This document shows, piece by piece, positions 17,816 through 26,725 of a stretch of 64,000 nt of DNA; the first letter of the stretch is position 1, and each line of letters starts with the position of its first letter. The DNA is from Synergistetes bacterium HGW-Synergistetes-1 (GTDB lineage Bacteria > Synergistota > Synergistia > Synergistales > Synergistaceae). The stretch spans positions 248,001 to 312,000 of the forward strand of contig PGXO01000001.1 of assembly GCA_002839185.1 (NCBI GenBank), given 5' to 3'. Made by a program: the position numbers and the translations under genes. The notes beneath the pieces were generated by a model that made no database searches, was not told the origin of the DNA, and saw nothing but the letters and a program-made list of their open reading frames with translations.

Positions 17816-19150
17816 TCATACTAACTTTTTCGCTGCGGCATCGAGGCCTGCTGCAAGTTTTTCAAGCAGTTCGCCCACCTGTTGCTCGTTGATGATAAGA
17901 GGAGGAGCGACAATGAAATTGTCTCCCAAAAGTCCGTCCACCTGACCTGAACCGGGATAAATGATCAGTCCCCTGTCCACGCATTCCTTCGTGGCAACAT
18001 TTGCTGCTCCGGTTTTTTCAAAGGGCTCTCTGGCAGCTTTGTCCTTCACCAGTTCGAATCCCCACATAAGGCCTTTGCCGCGTACATCGCCCACTATCGG
18101 GTTTCCTGCTGCTATCTTTTTTACTCCTGCCCCAAGTATCTCCCCCATTGCGGCAGCGTTCTCGACCAGCTTGTGTTCCTTCATGTACTTGAAAACTGCA
18201 CATACAGCGGCAGCGCTTATCGGGTTTCCGTTATAGGTGTGGCCATGCATAAAAGATCCGCTTCCGTTTTTTATCTCTTCAACAAGACCGTTTCTTGCGA
18301 TTATCCCGCCTGTAGGCACATAACCCGCGGCAAGCCCCTTCGCAGTCGCGATGATGTCAGGCACCACATTCCAGTGATCGACTGCAAAATTCTTTCCTGT
18401 CCTTCCGCACCCTGTCATTACTTCATCAGAAATAAGAAGAACGTCATATTTGGTGCAGATATCTCTTATCATGGGCCAATATTCATCCGGCGGCGTGATC
18501 GCACCGACTGTTGAACCCACAAGAGGCTCCGCTATGAAGGACGAAACATACTGGGGACCTATTATCTTTATCATTTTTTCAAGATGCTTTGCACACATCA
18601 TTCCGCATGAGGGATATTCAGCCCCGAACTCACAGCGGTAACAATATGCGGCAGCTATTTTGGGAGATTCCCTGAACAGCGGCGAAAATACCCTGCGGCG
18701 CGCCATGGATCCGGCTATGGCCATAGTACCGATCGTGCTGCCATGGTAAGAATTCCAGCGGCCGATCGTCAGATGTTTGCTTGTGGCAGGTCCGTCCCTT
18801 TCAACAAAGTACTGTCTCGCCAATTTGACTGCGGACTCTATCGCTTCGCTGCCGCCGCTTACAAACCAGACCTGGTCCAGGTCACCGGGAGCTGTTTCTG
18901 CAACAGCAGATGCCGCCTCTTCAACTATTGAACAGCGCCAGCGTGAAGGATGGGCAAATTCGATCTTCCCATACTGCGCTTTAACTGCATCAATGACTTC
19001 CTTATTGCAGTGACCAAGGTTTGAGATCAGAGCTCCGCAGCATCCGTCAAGATACTTTTTGCCTTCGGTATCATATATATAGATACCCTCTCCATGATCC
19101 GCTTCGATGTAGTTTGTTTTGAAACTTCGAGGAAATGCGTGCTGTAACAT
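17816..19150 (-). CDS. Class III pyridoxal-phosphate aminotransferase
   Basis: 444 aa, normal length for the beta-alanine/GABA/ornithine aminotransferase family. Visible: SGGSEAIESAVKLARQYF (PLP-phosphate loop region), LLISDEVMTGCGRTGK (the Asp that contacts the pyridine nitrogen) and the PLP lysine in ATAKGLAAGYVPTGG (about 285). The CCGALISNLGHC opening is seen in omega-amino-acid aminotransferases. AGGAGG lies before the ATG. As first gene of an operon with uptake, CoA-transferase and thiolase genes, it probably converts the imported omega- or beta-amino acid into a 3-oxoacid. Confidence 0.9.
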   Translation of the reverse strand: MLQHAFPRSFKTNYIEADHGEGIYIYDTEGKKYLDGCCGALISNLGHCNKEVIDAVKAQYGKIEFAHPSRWRCSIVEEAASAVAETAPGDLDQVWFVSGGSEAIESAVKLARQYFVERDGPATSKHLTIGRWNSYHGSTIGTMAIAGSMARRRVFSPLFRESPKIAAAYCYRCEFGAEYPSCGMMCAKHLEKMIKIIGPQYVSSFIAEPLVGSTVGAITPPDEYWPMIRDICTKYDVLLISDEVMTGCGRTGKNFAVDHWNVVPDIIATAKGLAAGYVPTGGIIARNGLVEEIKNGSGSFMHGHTYNGNPISAAAVCAVFKYMKEHKLVENAAAMGEILGAGVKKIAAGNPIVGDVRGKGLMWGFELVKDKAAREPFEKTGAANVATKECVDRGLIIYPGSGQVDGLLGDNFIVAPPLIINEQQVGELLEKLAAGLDAAAKKLV

Positions 19151-19507
19151 CCTGCGTTCTACCTCCTGCCATAAAATTGAAGGAAATAAATCATAATGCT
19201 TTTAAATAGACAAGGTAAGCCAATGAAAAAATATCGGGTAAAAAATGAATAATGATTGCAATCACTTTAATTTCTCACAGTATTCACCTGCGATAACGTT
19301 TTTGCATATGAAGGATTTCCTTCAATTTTTTATACCTTATAACATTTTTTTTGTCAACCATTAATCAATTTTATATTTTTTGCTAAATCTGCACATCAAC
19401 AGCATCAAATTCGGCATTTTTTGTGATAAAGTTAGGATGTTATATTTTCGGACCGGAATTATGACAGTTTATAATGTATAATCTTCAAAACTTTGGGGGG
19501 AACGATC
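19151..19507. promoter_or_regulatory. Divergent control region of the aminotransferase operon and the RpiR regulator
   Basis: 357 A+T-rich bases between divergent genes. Two palindromes stand out: TGATTGCAATCA (19253-19264, perfect 12-mer) and TGAAGGA-TT-TCCTTCA (19309-19324, perfect 7+7). Either is a candidate RpiR operator. A TATAATGTATAAT run (19471-19482) is a likely -10 for the regulator gene. No gene seen inside. Confidence 0.5.
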
Positions 19508-20341
19508 ATGGGCTGGAGAAACGTTGAGAATAACCTGGGCAGTCTTTCGCCTGCTCAGAGGAAGATCGCAGAATATATGTTAAAGAACAAACTGGAATCG
19601 ATTTTTTTAACTGCGCTCCAGCTTGGTAAAAACGCGGGATCAAGCGAAGCTTCAGTTATACGGATGGCATCAAATCTGGGGTTTTCAAGTTTTCCCGATT
19701 TCATTAAGTCACTGCAGGAAGAGGCCAAAGATCAGCTTTCGACCCTTGGCCGTCTTCAGACACACAAACTTCAGCCTCAAACAGGGGGATTGATAGCCAG
19801 GATCATCAACAGCGACCTTGAACAGGCACGGGAATCCCTCTCAACTGTAGATGACGGATCCATAATAACCCTTGCCGAAAAAATATGCGCTTCGGACGCC
19901 ATCTATATAATCGGACTCAGAAGCACCAGATCACTGGCAGTATATATGGAATATTATCTCTCCTGGTTTTTTTCAAATGTATTTCTCCCCACCACAGATA
20001 CAATAGGGAACCACCTTGTGGCGGCTCCCCAAAACAGCATTGTCATAGGCATAAGCTATCCGCGTTATACAAGGCAGACCGTTGAATGCATTGCCCTGGC
20101 GAAAAAGAGGAAATTCCTTACCGCGGCTATAACAGACTCCCCGTTCAGCCCACTCGCCAAGGCAGCCGATCTGTGCATCGTATCTCCGTGTGCCCACATC
20201 GCGCACATAGACTCGCTTCTCATACCGATAGGGCTCATCAACACCCTGCTCATACAGGTTGCTGAGCAGCTTGGGCCGAAGGCGCTCAAGAGGCTTGAAG
20301 AGCTGGAGAGCAACTGGGCAGACAGCTCGGTCTACTGCTAG
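19508..20341 (+). CDS. MurR/RpiR-family transcriptional regulator
   Basis: 277 aa from an ATG that follows GGGGGG. The N-terminal RpiR helix-turn-helix (NNLGSLSPAQRKIAEYMLKN, then SEASVIRMASNLGFSSFPDF) is followed by a SIS sugar-isomerase-like domain (about 120-250; IYIIGLRSTRSLAVY, VIGISYPRYTRQTVE). SIS domains in this family bind phosphosugars or, in some members, organic acids. It is divergent from the aminotransferase/TRAP operon and is its probable regulator. Confidence 0.9.
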   Translation: MGWRNVENNLGSLSPAQRKIAEYMLKNKLESIFLTALQLGKNAGSSEASVIRMASNLGFSSFPDFIKSLQEEAKDQLSTLGRLQTHKLQPQTGGLIARIINSDLEQARESLSTVDDGSIITLAEKICASDAIYIIGLRSTRSLAVYMEYYLSWFFSNVFLPTTDTIGNHLVAAPQNSIVIGISYPRYTRQTVECIALAKKRKFLTAAITDSPFSPLAKAADLCIVSPCAHIAHIDSLLIPIGLINTLLIQVAEQLGPKALKRLEELESNWADSSVYC

Positions 20342-20375
20342 GGGCCTCTGTACAGGATTGCCTCAAAGCATCTTC

Positions 20376-23300
20376 TCAGGACATCAGCAGCCGGATCCTG
20401 TTCATCTGGTTTACGGAGCTTGTTCCTGAGTCGTAGTCCAGGGCAAGGAGACTAGTCCCGCTGTAGCGTCGCCTCAGTTCTTTTATCACGCCCTTTCCCG
20501 TAATGTGGTTTGGAAGGCATGCAAAAGGCTGGACACATATAATTTTTTTGACACCGCTCTCTATCAACGAGATCATTTCAGCAGTCAGAAGCCATCCTTC
20601 GCCTGCCTGGTTCGCACAGGAAACAACAGATGAAGCAGTATCGGCCATTGCGTATATGTCGTGGAGGCATCCGAACCTTGTCCCCCTTAGAGCGTCCCTG
20701 ACAGGCCTCCGGATGATCTCAATCGCTGCGATGGCAGCTCTTCCCTTTACAGCGGAACAAAAACTTCCGGAGAGAGACCTGTACCTGTAGACCGGATCAA
20801 AAAGACAGTAAAGCAGGAATGAAGCCATGTCAGTCAGAACAGCCTCTCCCCCGCTTGACTCTATAAGATCAACAAGACGCTCGTTCGCGCCTGAGTGGTA
20901 TTTGACCAGTATCTCACCAACTATTCCGACCTTTGGCTTTTCTATTTCACTTACCTGGATCCCGTTAAAATCGGACACAGTCTCACTCACAATCGAACTG
21001 AAGCCCGGTCCGCGGCCATTTGCGATCGCATGTTTATATTTGGATGACCATGCATTGTAGACTTTCGTTGCTTCTCCGGGCCTCAGTTCATATGGTCTGG
21101 TCCTCAACAGGAGCCTCATAAGCAGGTCACCGTAGACCATTGCTTTCGCGGTCCGAAATATCACCCTCGTGGGCAAATGGAAGCTTACTGAATTTTTGCC
21201 CTGTGAGTTGACTGCCAGCACCCTTACCTCTTCAAATCCTGCATCGTCAAGCGCCCTCCTCAAAAGCGGAACATAATTGCTCGCCCTGCAGGAACCGCCT
21301 GTCTGCGCATAGAAACAATCAGTCTTTTGGGGATCATATTGTCCGCTCTTGAGCGCATTCAGAAATTGCCCTACCACTATCATCGCGGGGTAACATGCAT
21401 CGTTGTTGACATAATTCAGCCCCAGTTCTACCGATTCCCTGCCGCCCTCGGCCAGGACCCTGAAATCATGCCCCTCCGCTCTCATTATGGATTCAAGGAA
21501 CTGGAAATGATACTGCGAAAGCGGCGGACAAAGTATCGTCCTCTTTCCGGAAGGACATCTGACATGAGTTGTGTTTGGAACTACAACTTTATCAGCCTCT
21601 TCACTGACATCATCTTTTGCTTTTACCGCAGCAAGAAGTGAGCGTATCCTTATCCTAACTGACCCGTTATTTTTGCTTTCATCTATCTTGAGGAGAGTGT
21701 GGAGTCGTCCCTCATTTTCAAGGATCTTCGCAGCCTGGTCTGCGCTTATTGCATCCAGTCCGCAGCCAAATGAGTTCAGCTGGACCATTTCGATCCTGCT
21801 GAAATCAGGATCGTTTGCCACCACATATGCAGTCCTATAAAGCCGCGAATGGTACACCCACTGATCGATTACTTTCAGCCCTTTGCCCGCTTCCGCGCCG
21901 ATCGATCTCCCGGCGACTGAGTCCTCTGTAAGGACTGCGACGTTGTACCCGTTGATAAGTTCGGGTATGCCGTGATTTACTTCGGGGTCCAGGTGATAGG
22001 GGTGGCCGGCGAGGACTATACCTACAATCCCCTTCTCCTTAACGTATCTGACAGCCCTCTCACCCATCGCCCCGATATCTTTTTTAAATTCCTCCTGCGC
22101 CTTATATGCTTTTTTGAGAGCCTTCGCTGCTTCATCATGAGTCACGCCTTGACACCTGAACTCTTTTACTATGTGCCCGGCCATTTTCCCCGGTGAATCT
22201 ATCGGAAAGAAGCTGTGGATATAGCTTACTTTACCTGAGCTTAACCCGTCGACATTTAGTCCGGCGACATCGGGATAGCCTGCCACCACGGGGCAGTTGA
22301 AGGAGTCGTCTGCGTCCCTGTACTCCTTTTTTTCCTGCTGTATACCCGGGTAAAAAATAATTTCAGCTCCCCTGTCTATCAGTTCCTGCAGGTGGCGGTG
22401 GACCAGCTTGGCAGGAAAACAAAGTGTCTGGGATGGAATAGTGTCAATCGCAAGCGACCCGTCAGGGCGCTCGGAAGAGAGTTCTACCCTGAAGCCCAGA
22501 TTGGTAAAAAGGGTGAACCAGAAAGGGTAATTCTCATACATGTTAAGTACCCTTGGGATGCTGACGGTACCCCTTGGAGCATGCCCTTCCTCTATCGGCA
22601 CATAATAATCAAAGAGCCGTTTATACTTTTCGCTGTAAAGATTAGGAGGAAGATCAGGCCTTGCCTGTCCTGCGTTCTCCCCTTTCGAGCACATGTTGCC
22701 AGTTACATGACTGCGCTCTCCGCTGAAGGTGGTCACGGTCAGAAGACAATTGTTCCCGCAGCCTGAGCAGCGCCTTGTCTCCGACTTCGAATCGAAGGAT
22801 AGAAGGGCCTCTCTTGAAATTATCGAGCTTTTCGCGCCGCTTTCACGGTCTGTTGATACAAGCGCAGCCCCGTATGCACCCATGAACTCTGATATATCGG
22901 GCCTCAGCACATTGCGCCCGGTAATTTTCTCGAAAGCCCTCAAAAGGGCATTGTTCTTAAATGTTCCGCCCTGCACCACTATATGTTCGCCGATATCCTC
23001 CATCTTTCTGATCTTCAACACTTTATAGAGGGCATTGCGTACAACTGAATAGACGAGGCCTGCTGAAATATCCTCTATCGCTGCTCCCTCTTTTTGCGCC
23101 TGCCTCACCCTTGAGTTCATGAAGACCGTGCATCTTGAGCCGAGATCTACCGGAGAGCGGGATCTTTCCGCACTCGCCACGAACTCATCCATTCCCATAC
23201 CCAGAGATTCGGCAAAATTCTGGAGGAATGAGCCGCATCCGGAAGAACAGGCTTCATTCAGAAATATCTGCCTGATGCTTCCCTTCTCTATCTTCAGGCA

Positions 23301-24587
23301 TTTCATATCCTGTCCGCCGATGTCAATTATAAAATCCACATCCGGGTCGATTTGCTTTGCCGCCCGTGTATGGGCAACAGTCTCTATCTCTCCGATATCT
23401 ATCCCGAATGCCGACTGGATCAGTTTTTCCCCGTAGCCTGTCACACAGCTGTTCTTTATGAAAAGCCCCTCCGGCATCAGAGAATAGAGATCAAGAATGA
23501 TCTCCCTGACCGTATTTATCGGCTCACTTCCGCCACGCATCCTGTAATCGGAGAAAAGCAAATTTCCATCACCGTCTGTAAGCACGGCCTTAGTCGTAGT
23601 AGATCCCACGTCTATGCCAAGATAGGCAGGTCCTGAAGCCGATCCGATCGGCCTTCTTTCGGCAGAGGCATTGCTGTGCCGCTTCTCAAATTCAATTTTG
23701 TCCTCGAGGCCGGAAAAGAGCGGCGGGAGGTCAGAACCGCAAGCCATTTTCAATGGAGAGAAATAGGTCACAGACCTGCGGTCCAGTTCGGAGACCGTAA
23801 CTTCATCATTCTTTTTTCCAAGCAATGCAGCGCCAAGGGCAACAAAGAGGTGAGAGTTTTCTGGTGATATGGACTGGATCGGCAATAACCTCAGCGTTTC
23901 TGAAAACCTTTTTCTCAGTTCCGGGAGAAAATAGAGAGGGCCTCCAAGGAATGCAACATTCCCTACGATCCTTCTTCCGCAGGCAAGGCCGCTTATAGTC
24001 TGATTTACAACAGCCTGGAATATCGAGGCTGCGATGTCGGCTCTTTCCGCCCCCTCTTTCATCAGGGACTGGACATCGGTCTTTGCAAAGACACCGCAGC
24101 GCGACGCAATCGGGTAGACCATCCTGGATCTCGCCGCAAGCTCGTTCAGCCCGGCGGGGTCCGTTCCCATAAGGAGGGCCATGTGGTCAAGAAAAGCGCC
24201 TGTTCCGCCTGCACAGGTTTCGTTCATCCTCTGGTCGGCTCCGCTTTCGTCAAAGTATGTAAGTTTGGCATCTTCTCCGCCAAGCTCTATGCAGACATTA
24301 GCCTGAGGGATAAACCTGTTCACTGATGCAGAACAGGCAATAAGTTCCTGAGTAAAAGGAAGTCTCATCTCCTCCGCGATCCCCATGCCTCCGGAACCAG
24401 CTATCTCCAGTGTTATCCTTGAATTTTTAAAACCATGCCTTATTTCGTTAAAAATTTCACAGACGGTTGTCCGGACATCTGAAAAATGCCGACAGTACCT
24501 GCTGTGGACGAGTCTGTCTCTTTCGTCCAATAGTACAGCTTTTGCCGTAGTTGAACCTATATCGAGCCCCATGTGCAAATGCGGCAT
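20376..24587 (-). CDS. Giant acyl-CoA dehydratase activase-related fusion (two BcrA/D ATPase domains + DUF2229 + HgdB-like)
   Basis: 1403 aa. Two actin-like BadF/BcrA-type ATPase domains in tandem, each starting with a phosphate loop (DIGSTTAKAV at 8, DVGSTTTKAV near 323) and each with the Fe-S/helix motif (CAGGTGAF near 127; CSSGCGSF near 447). Then a four-cysteine cluster CSGCGNNC...C (about 605), a DUF2229 domain (about 680-900) and a C-terminal 2-hydroxyglutaryl-CoA-dehydratase-subunit-like part (TGGSCRASNY near 1095). The class is widespread in anaerobes, but its true reaction is unproven; ATP-driven low-potential electron transfer is the family inference. Start 24587 follows GGGGGAAG. 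It appears monocistronic and convergent with RpiR. Confidence 0.9.
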   Translation of the reverse strand: MPHLHMGLDIGSTTAKAVLLDERDRLVHSRYCRHFSDVRTTVCEIFNEIRHGFKNSRITLEIAGSGGMGIAEEMRLPFTQELIACSASVNRFIPQANVCIELGGEDAKLTYFDESGADQRMNETCAGGTGAFLDHMALLMGTDPAGLNELAARSRMVYPIASRCGVFAKTDVQSLMKEGAERADIAASIFQAVVNQTISGLACGRRIVGNVAFLGGPLYFLPELRKRFSETLRLLPIQSISPENSHLFVALGAALLGKKNDEVTVSELDRRSVTYFSPLKMACGSDLPPLFSGLEDKIEFEKRHSNASAERRPIGSASGPAYLGIDVGSTTTKAVLTDGDGNLLFSDYRMRGGSEPINTVREIILDLYSLMPEGLFIKNSCVTGYGEKLIQSAFGIDIGEIETVAHTRAAKQIDPDVDFIIDIGGQDMKCLKIEKGSIRQIFLNEACSSGCGSFLQNFAESLGMGMDEFVASAERSRSPVDLGSRCTVFMNSRVRQAQKEGAAIEDISAGLVYSVVRNALYKVLKIRKMEDIGEHIVVQGGTFKNNALLRAFEKITGRNVLRPDISEFMGAYGAALVSTDRESGAKSSIISREALLSFDSKSETRRCSGCGNNCLLTVTTFSGERSHVTGNMCSKGENAGQARPDLPPNLYSEKYKRLFDYYVPIEEGHAPRGTVSIPRVLNMYENYPFWFTLFTNLGFRVELSSERPDGSLAIDTIPSQTLCFPAKLVHRHLQELIDRGAEIIFYPGIQQEKKEYRDADDSFNCPVVAGYPDVAGLNVDGLSSGKVSYIHSFFPIDSPGKMAGHIVKEFRCQGVTHDEAAKALKKAYKAQEEFKKDIGAMGERAVRYVKEKGIVGIVLAGHPYHLDPEVNHGIPELINGYNVAVLTEDSVAGRSIGAEAGKGLKVIDQWVYHSRLYRTAYVVANDPDFSRIEMVQLNSFGCGLDAISADQAAKILENEGRLHTLLKIDESKNNGSVRIRIRSLLAAVKAKDDVSEEADKVVVPNTTHVRCPSGKRTILCPPLSQYHFQFLESIMRAEGHDFRVLAEGGRESVELGLNYVNNDACYPAMIVVGQFLNALKSGQYDPQKTDCFYAQTGGSCRASNYVPLLRRALDDAGFEEVRVLAVNSQGKNSVSFHLPTRVIFRTAKAMVYGDLLMRLLLRTRPYELRPGEATKVYNAWSSKYKHAIANGRGPGFSSIVSETVSDFNGIQVSEIEKPKVGIVGEILVKYHSGANERLVDLIESSGGEAVLTDMASFLLYCLFDPVYRYRSLSGSFCSAVKGRAAIAAIEIIRRPVRDALRGTRFGCLHDIYAMADTASSVVSCANQAGEGWLLTAEMISLIESGVKKIICVQPFACLPNHITGKGVIKELRRRYSGTSLLALDYDSGTSSVNQMNRIRLLMS

Positions 24588-24692
24588 CAGTTGCTTCCCC
24601 CTAACTTTCCTGTCAGAACAAGAGCTGTGCAAGACAGCCCTGACGTTTGAAACTTATCTGAAGTTTTGAAAGTTTAAAAAGGAGAAGTCGGT

Positions 24693-25070
24693 CTAAATCA
24701 GAAGAACAAGATCCAAAACAGGCAGGAAAAGGTGTTCCCTTTCCGCTGTAAGGTTGCCTTTATCAAGAATGTTGGGTAAGGAACGAAATGAGGAATAATC
24801 TAACAGATCTTTTTTTAATGTATAAAAGGACTGATTAGCGTTTAAAAGTGAATTCAGCGACCTGTAAAGCCTGGAAAGTGTCTGTCTGTGTGTCGGGTTT
24901 ACTGCGGCAGAAGATGTTTCGATACTGTTCATCATAATCTTTGCGGAGCTCGGACCAAGGCTGTACCGGATATTGTGTCCGGACAAAACAACAACAGCCG
25001 TCTGGAAAATGATCAGAGACGTCAGAAGGATATATGCGTACTTTTTCATAATATTACTGAATCTATACAA
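24693..25070 (-). CDS. Small secreted or membrane-anchored protein of unknown function
   Basis: 125 aa. A hydrophobic N-terminal segment (about residues 9-31, YAYILLTSLIIFQTAVVVL) acts as signal peptide or anchor; the rest is polar with many Ser, Asn and Leu and no recognised domain. Start is TTG at 25070 with GGAG ten bases upstream; an ATG seven codons in has no clear site. It stands alone between the activase and cupin genes. It could be a spurious frame, but the intact hydrophobic leader argues for a gene. Confidence 0.5.
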   Translation of the reverse strand: MYRFSNIMKKYAYILLTSLIIFQTAVVVLSGHNIRYSLGPSSAKIMMNSIETSSAAVNPTHRQTLSRLYRSLNSLLNANQSFYTLKKDLLDYSSFRSLPNILDKGNLTAEREHLFLPVLDLVLLI

Positions 25071-25247
25071 ACAATACCATCTCCGTTTGCGAAGATTATC
25101 ACATCTCTGAAATAAATTCCATACCTAATTTTCAGTCAGTAAAATAAGACATGTGATTAAAGCTGATATAAAGATATAATTATGTAAAGGTAAAGTTATT
25201 CACCCAAATAGCATGTAATGATCAAACAATCACAAGGAGTGAGATAA

Positions 25248-25604
25248 ATGGTCAGATACATCAAAAACATACCTGTGGAAGAAATTTTTACACTTGCAGA
25301 TCAGGTGGAATACCTCCCCGGTCAGGTAGTCAGCAGGACTATTTCACAAAACGATGCCCAGAGCCTTACGATATTCGCTTTTGACAAGGGAGAGGAAATA
25401 AGCTCACATTCATCCCACGGAGACGCAATGATTACAGCCCTTGACGGAGAGGGCAGGGTAACAATAGACGGAAAGCCATTCGTGCTGCACAAGGGAGAGA
25501 GCGTTCTTATGCCCGCAGGCAAACCGCATGCTGTTTTCGCACTTGAAAAATTCAAAATGTTCCTAGTGGTGGTTTTCCCGCTCCCAATAACTCAAAATAA
25601 GTGA
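25248..25604 (+). CDS. Cupin-domain protein
   Basis: 118-aa single cupin barrel. The metal-site motifs are HSSHGDAMITALDGEG (G-x5-H-x-H-type motif 1, here with two His and a downstream Asp) and PAGKPHAVFALEKF (motif 2 with His). Small cupins of this type bind a metal and a small effector or catalyse isomerisation/oxygenation; no substrate can be named. Good AAGGAGTG ribosome site. The CpcT-like gene follows 16 bases later, so the two probably form a pair. Confidence 0.85.
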   Translation: MVRYIKNIPVEEIFTLADQVEYLPGQVVSRTISQNDAQSLTIFAFDKGEEISSHSSHGDAMITALDGEGRVTIDGKPFVLHKGESVLMPAGKPHAVFALEKFKMFLVVVFPLPITQNK

Positions 25605-25620
25605 GAGGTGACCATCTCAG

Positions 25621-26184
25621 ATGAAAATAATCAGGATGCTCTCAGGAGCCTTCACCAACGAGGAACAGATCAGGAATGAAGAGGAGGAAGGCATGAGAGT
25701 CCACCCGGCTGCTAAACACGTCATCACCCCATGCGGACATTTGATCTCAAACACTCCGGAAGAGCTTAAGTGCGGCTTTGTCATCGAAGAAAGCTACTTC
25801 GAAATGGGCGACCGGATCATCGATAAACATTACCTATTCCTCTATGAAGATGTCGATGAAAAGACTGTCAGGCTCACCTCGTATGATCTGCCGGAAGCTA
25901 TCAGGACAGAAAATTTCACCGGAAGCAACGATTCGATCAGGTTGGATTTCAGGGATCTTAGGGTCTCTCCAAGGTTTGAGCCGCTGATCCTTGAAAAAAA
26001 CAATGATGAATACTACGGAGAGAATGTCAGCAGCTTTGGACCCGGAAAGGTATTCCGTTTCAGCCTGAGGGTCTCCGAAAAGGGGTTCGAGGTCAAGGAG
26101 CTACTGGAAGCAGACGGCAAAAGATTCGCAGGTTATGATACCCCTGTTGTTTATAAAAGGACTGTGGCTGTAAAGCCACAGTGA
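25621..26184 (+). CDS. Hypothetical protein, possibly CpcT/CpeT-like lipocalin-fold
   Basis: 187 aa, no signal peptide. The opening MLSGAFTNEEQIRNEEEEG and later VIEESYF..., PGKVFRFSLRVSEKGFEVKE resemble the CpcT/CpeT family (chromophore lyases and their many non-photosynthetic relatives), with a beta-barrel-like alternation of charged and hydrophobic residues. The match is by eye and weak. The last codons (VKPQ stop) fall inside the first hairpin of the adjacent repeat array, so the C-terminus may have been reshaped by repeat insertion. Confidence 0.6.
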   Translation: MKIIRMLSGAFTNEEQIRNEEEEGMRVHPAAKHVITPCGHLISNTPEELKCGFVIEESYFEMGDRIIDKHYLFLYEDVDEKTVRLTSYDLPEAIRTENFTGSNDSIRLDFRDLRVSPRFEPLILEKNNDEYYGENVSSFGPGKVFRFSLRVSEKGFEVKELLEADGKRFAGYDTPVVYKRTVAVKPQ

Positions 26185-26300
26185 GTTTAATGGCTGTGGC
26201 TTTTCAAGCCACGGAGAATTTGCGAGAAAAACACTCGCGGTGAATTTACAGCCTTTAGGCTGCGGAGAATTCGCTGAATGAATCCTTCAGCGGTGAATTG
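26163..26300. repeat. Array of five hairpins with constant GGWGAATT linkers (array A)
   Basis: Five small hairpins in tandem with stems of different sequence: TGTGGCT/AGCCACA (26163-26180), GTGGCTT/AAGCCAC (26196-26212), GCGAG/CTCGC (26222-26238), CAGCCT/AGGCTG (26249-26262), GCTGAA/TTCAGC (26273-26291). Between and after the last four the linker is GGAGAATT or GGTGAATT in alternation. Stems vary but stay paired, while linkers are nearly constant. Confidence 0.75.
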
Positions 26301-26332
26301 GTCCATAATTCATTGAAGATCTGGCCCCTCTT

Positions 26333-26454
26333 CGTCGTTCCCGAATGCTTAAATCGGGAATCCAGCGGCTTTTATTTTGGTTCTAAAAAGCAAGTAATAA
26401 CCTGGATTTAGAGCCACTGGGCCCCGGCATCTCAAAGCGCATTCGAAATGGTTC
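26333..26454. repeat. ~118-bp palindromic element, copy 1
   Basis: Left end CGTCGTTCCCGAATGC with an inner hairpin TTCCCGA...TCGGGAA, followed by a long hairpin CCAGCGGCT...AGCCACTGG; right end GCATTCG then decayed. Related to copies at 28959, 31476 and 40125. Confidence 0.65.
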
Positions 26455-26551
26455 GAGCACCAAGGTCAATTTAAAAAGTTTTCCTGACGGAAAACGGTGT
26501 TCTCCCGACAACACCATACAGGGGAGACGGAGAAATGGTTTTAGGTCCCAA

Positions 26552-26595
26552 CAATCGATTTACCATTGATTACCAATTGATTTGCAATAAATTCC
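26552..26595. repeat. Tandem degenerate 11-bp repeat, four units
   Basis: CAATCGATTTA, CCATTGATTAC, CAATTGATTTG and CAATAAATTCC follow each other with an exact 11-base step. The rest of the 26185-26725 gap holds array A, element copy 1 and a hairpin near 26493-26514 (GGTGTT/AACACC); no gene seen. Confidence 0.6.
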
Positions 26596-26725
26596 AGCGG
26601 TATGAATATCTCAGCTGTACCATACGACTGCTCGCCGATGCTTGCCAGTTTTTACAACTGATCAGCGTCATCTTCATGACCGGCTTTACATGAATATCTC
26701 GATTTCACGAAAGATGGTGAAAAAG

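Noticed and set aside
26163-26300. CRISPR array
   Set aside because: Repeats are only 8 bases, the intervening parts are self-complementary hairpins of about 15-20 bases, and no cas genes are present.
26642-26725. N-terminal extension of the B12-sensor protein
   Set aside because: The stretch lies in repeat-derived DNA without a ribosome site and does not look like coding sequence; the start at 26726 was preferred.
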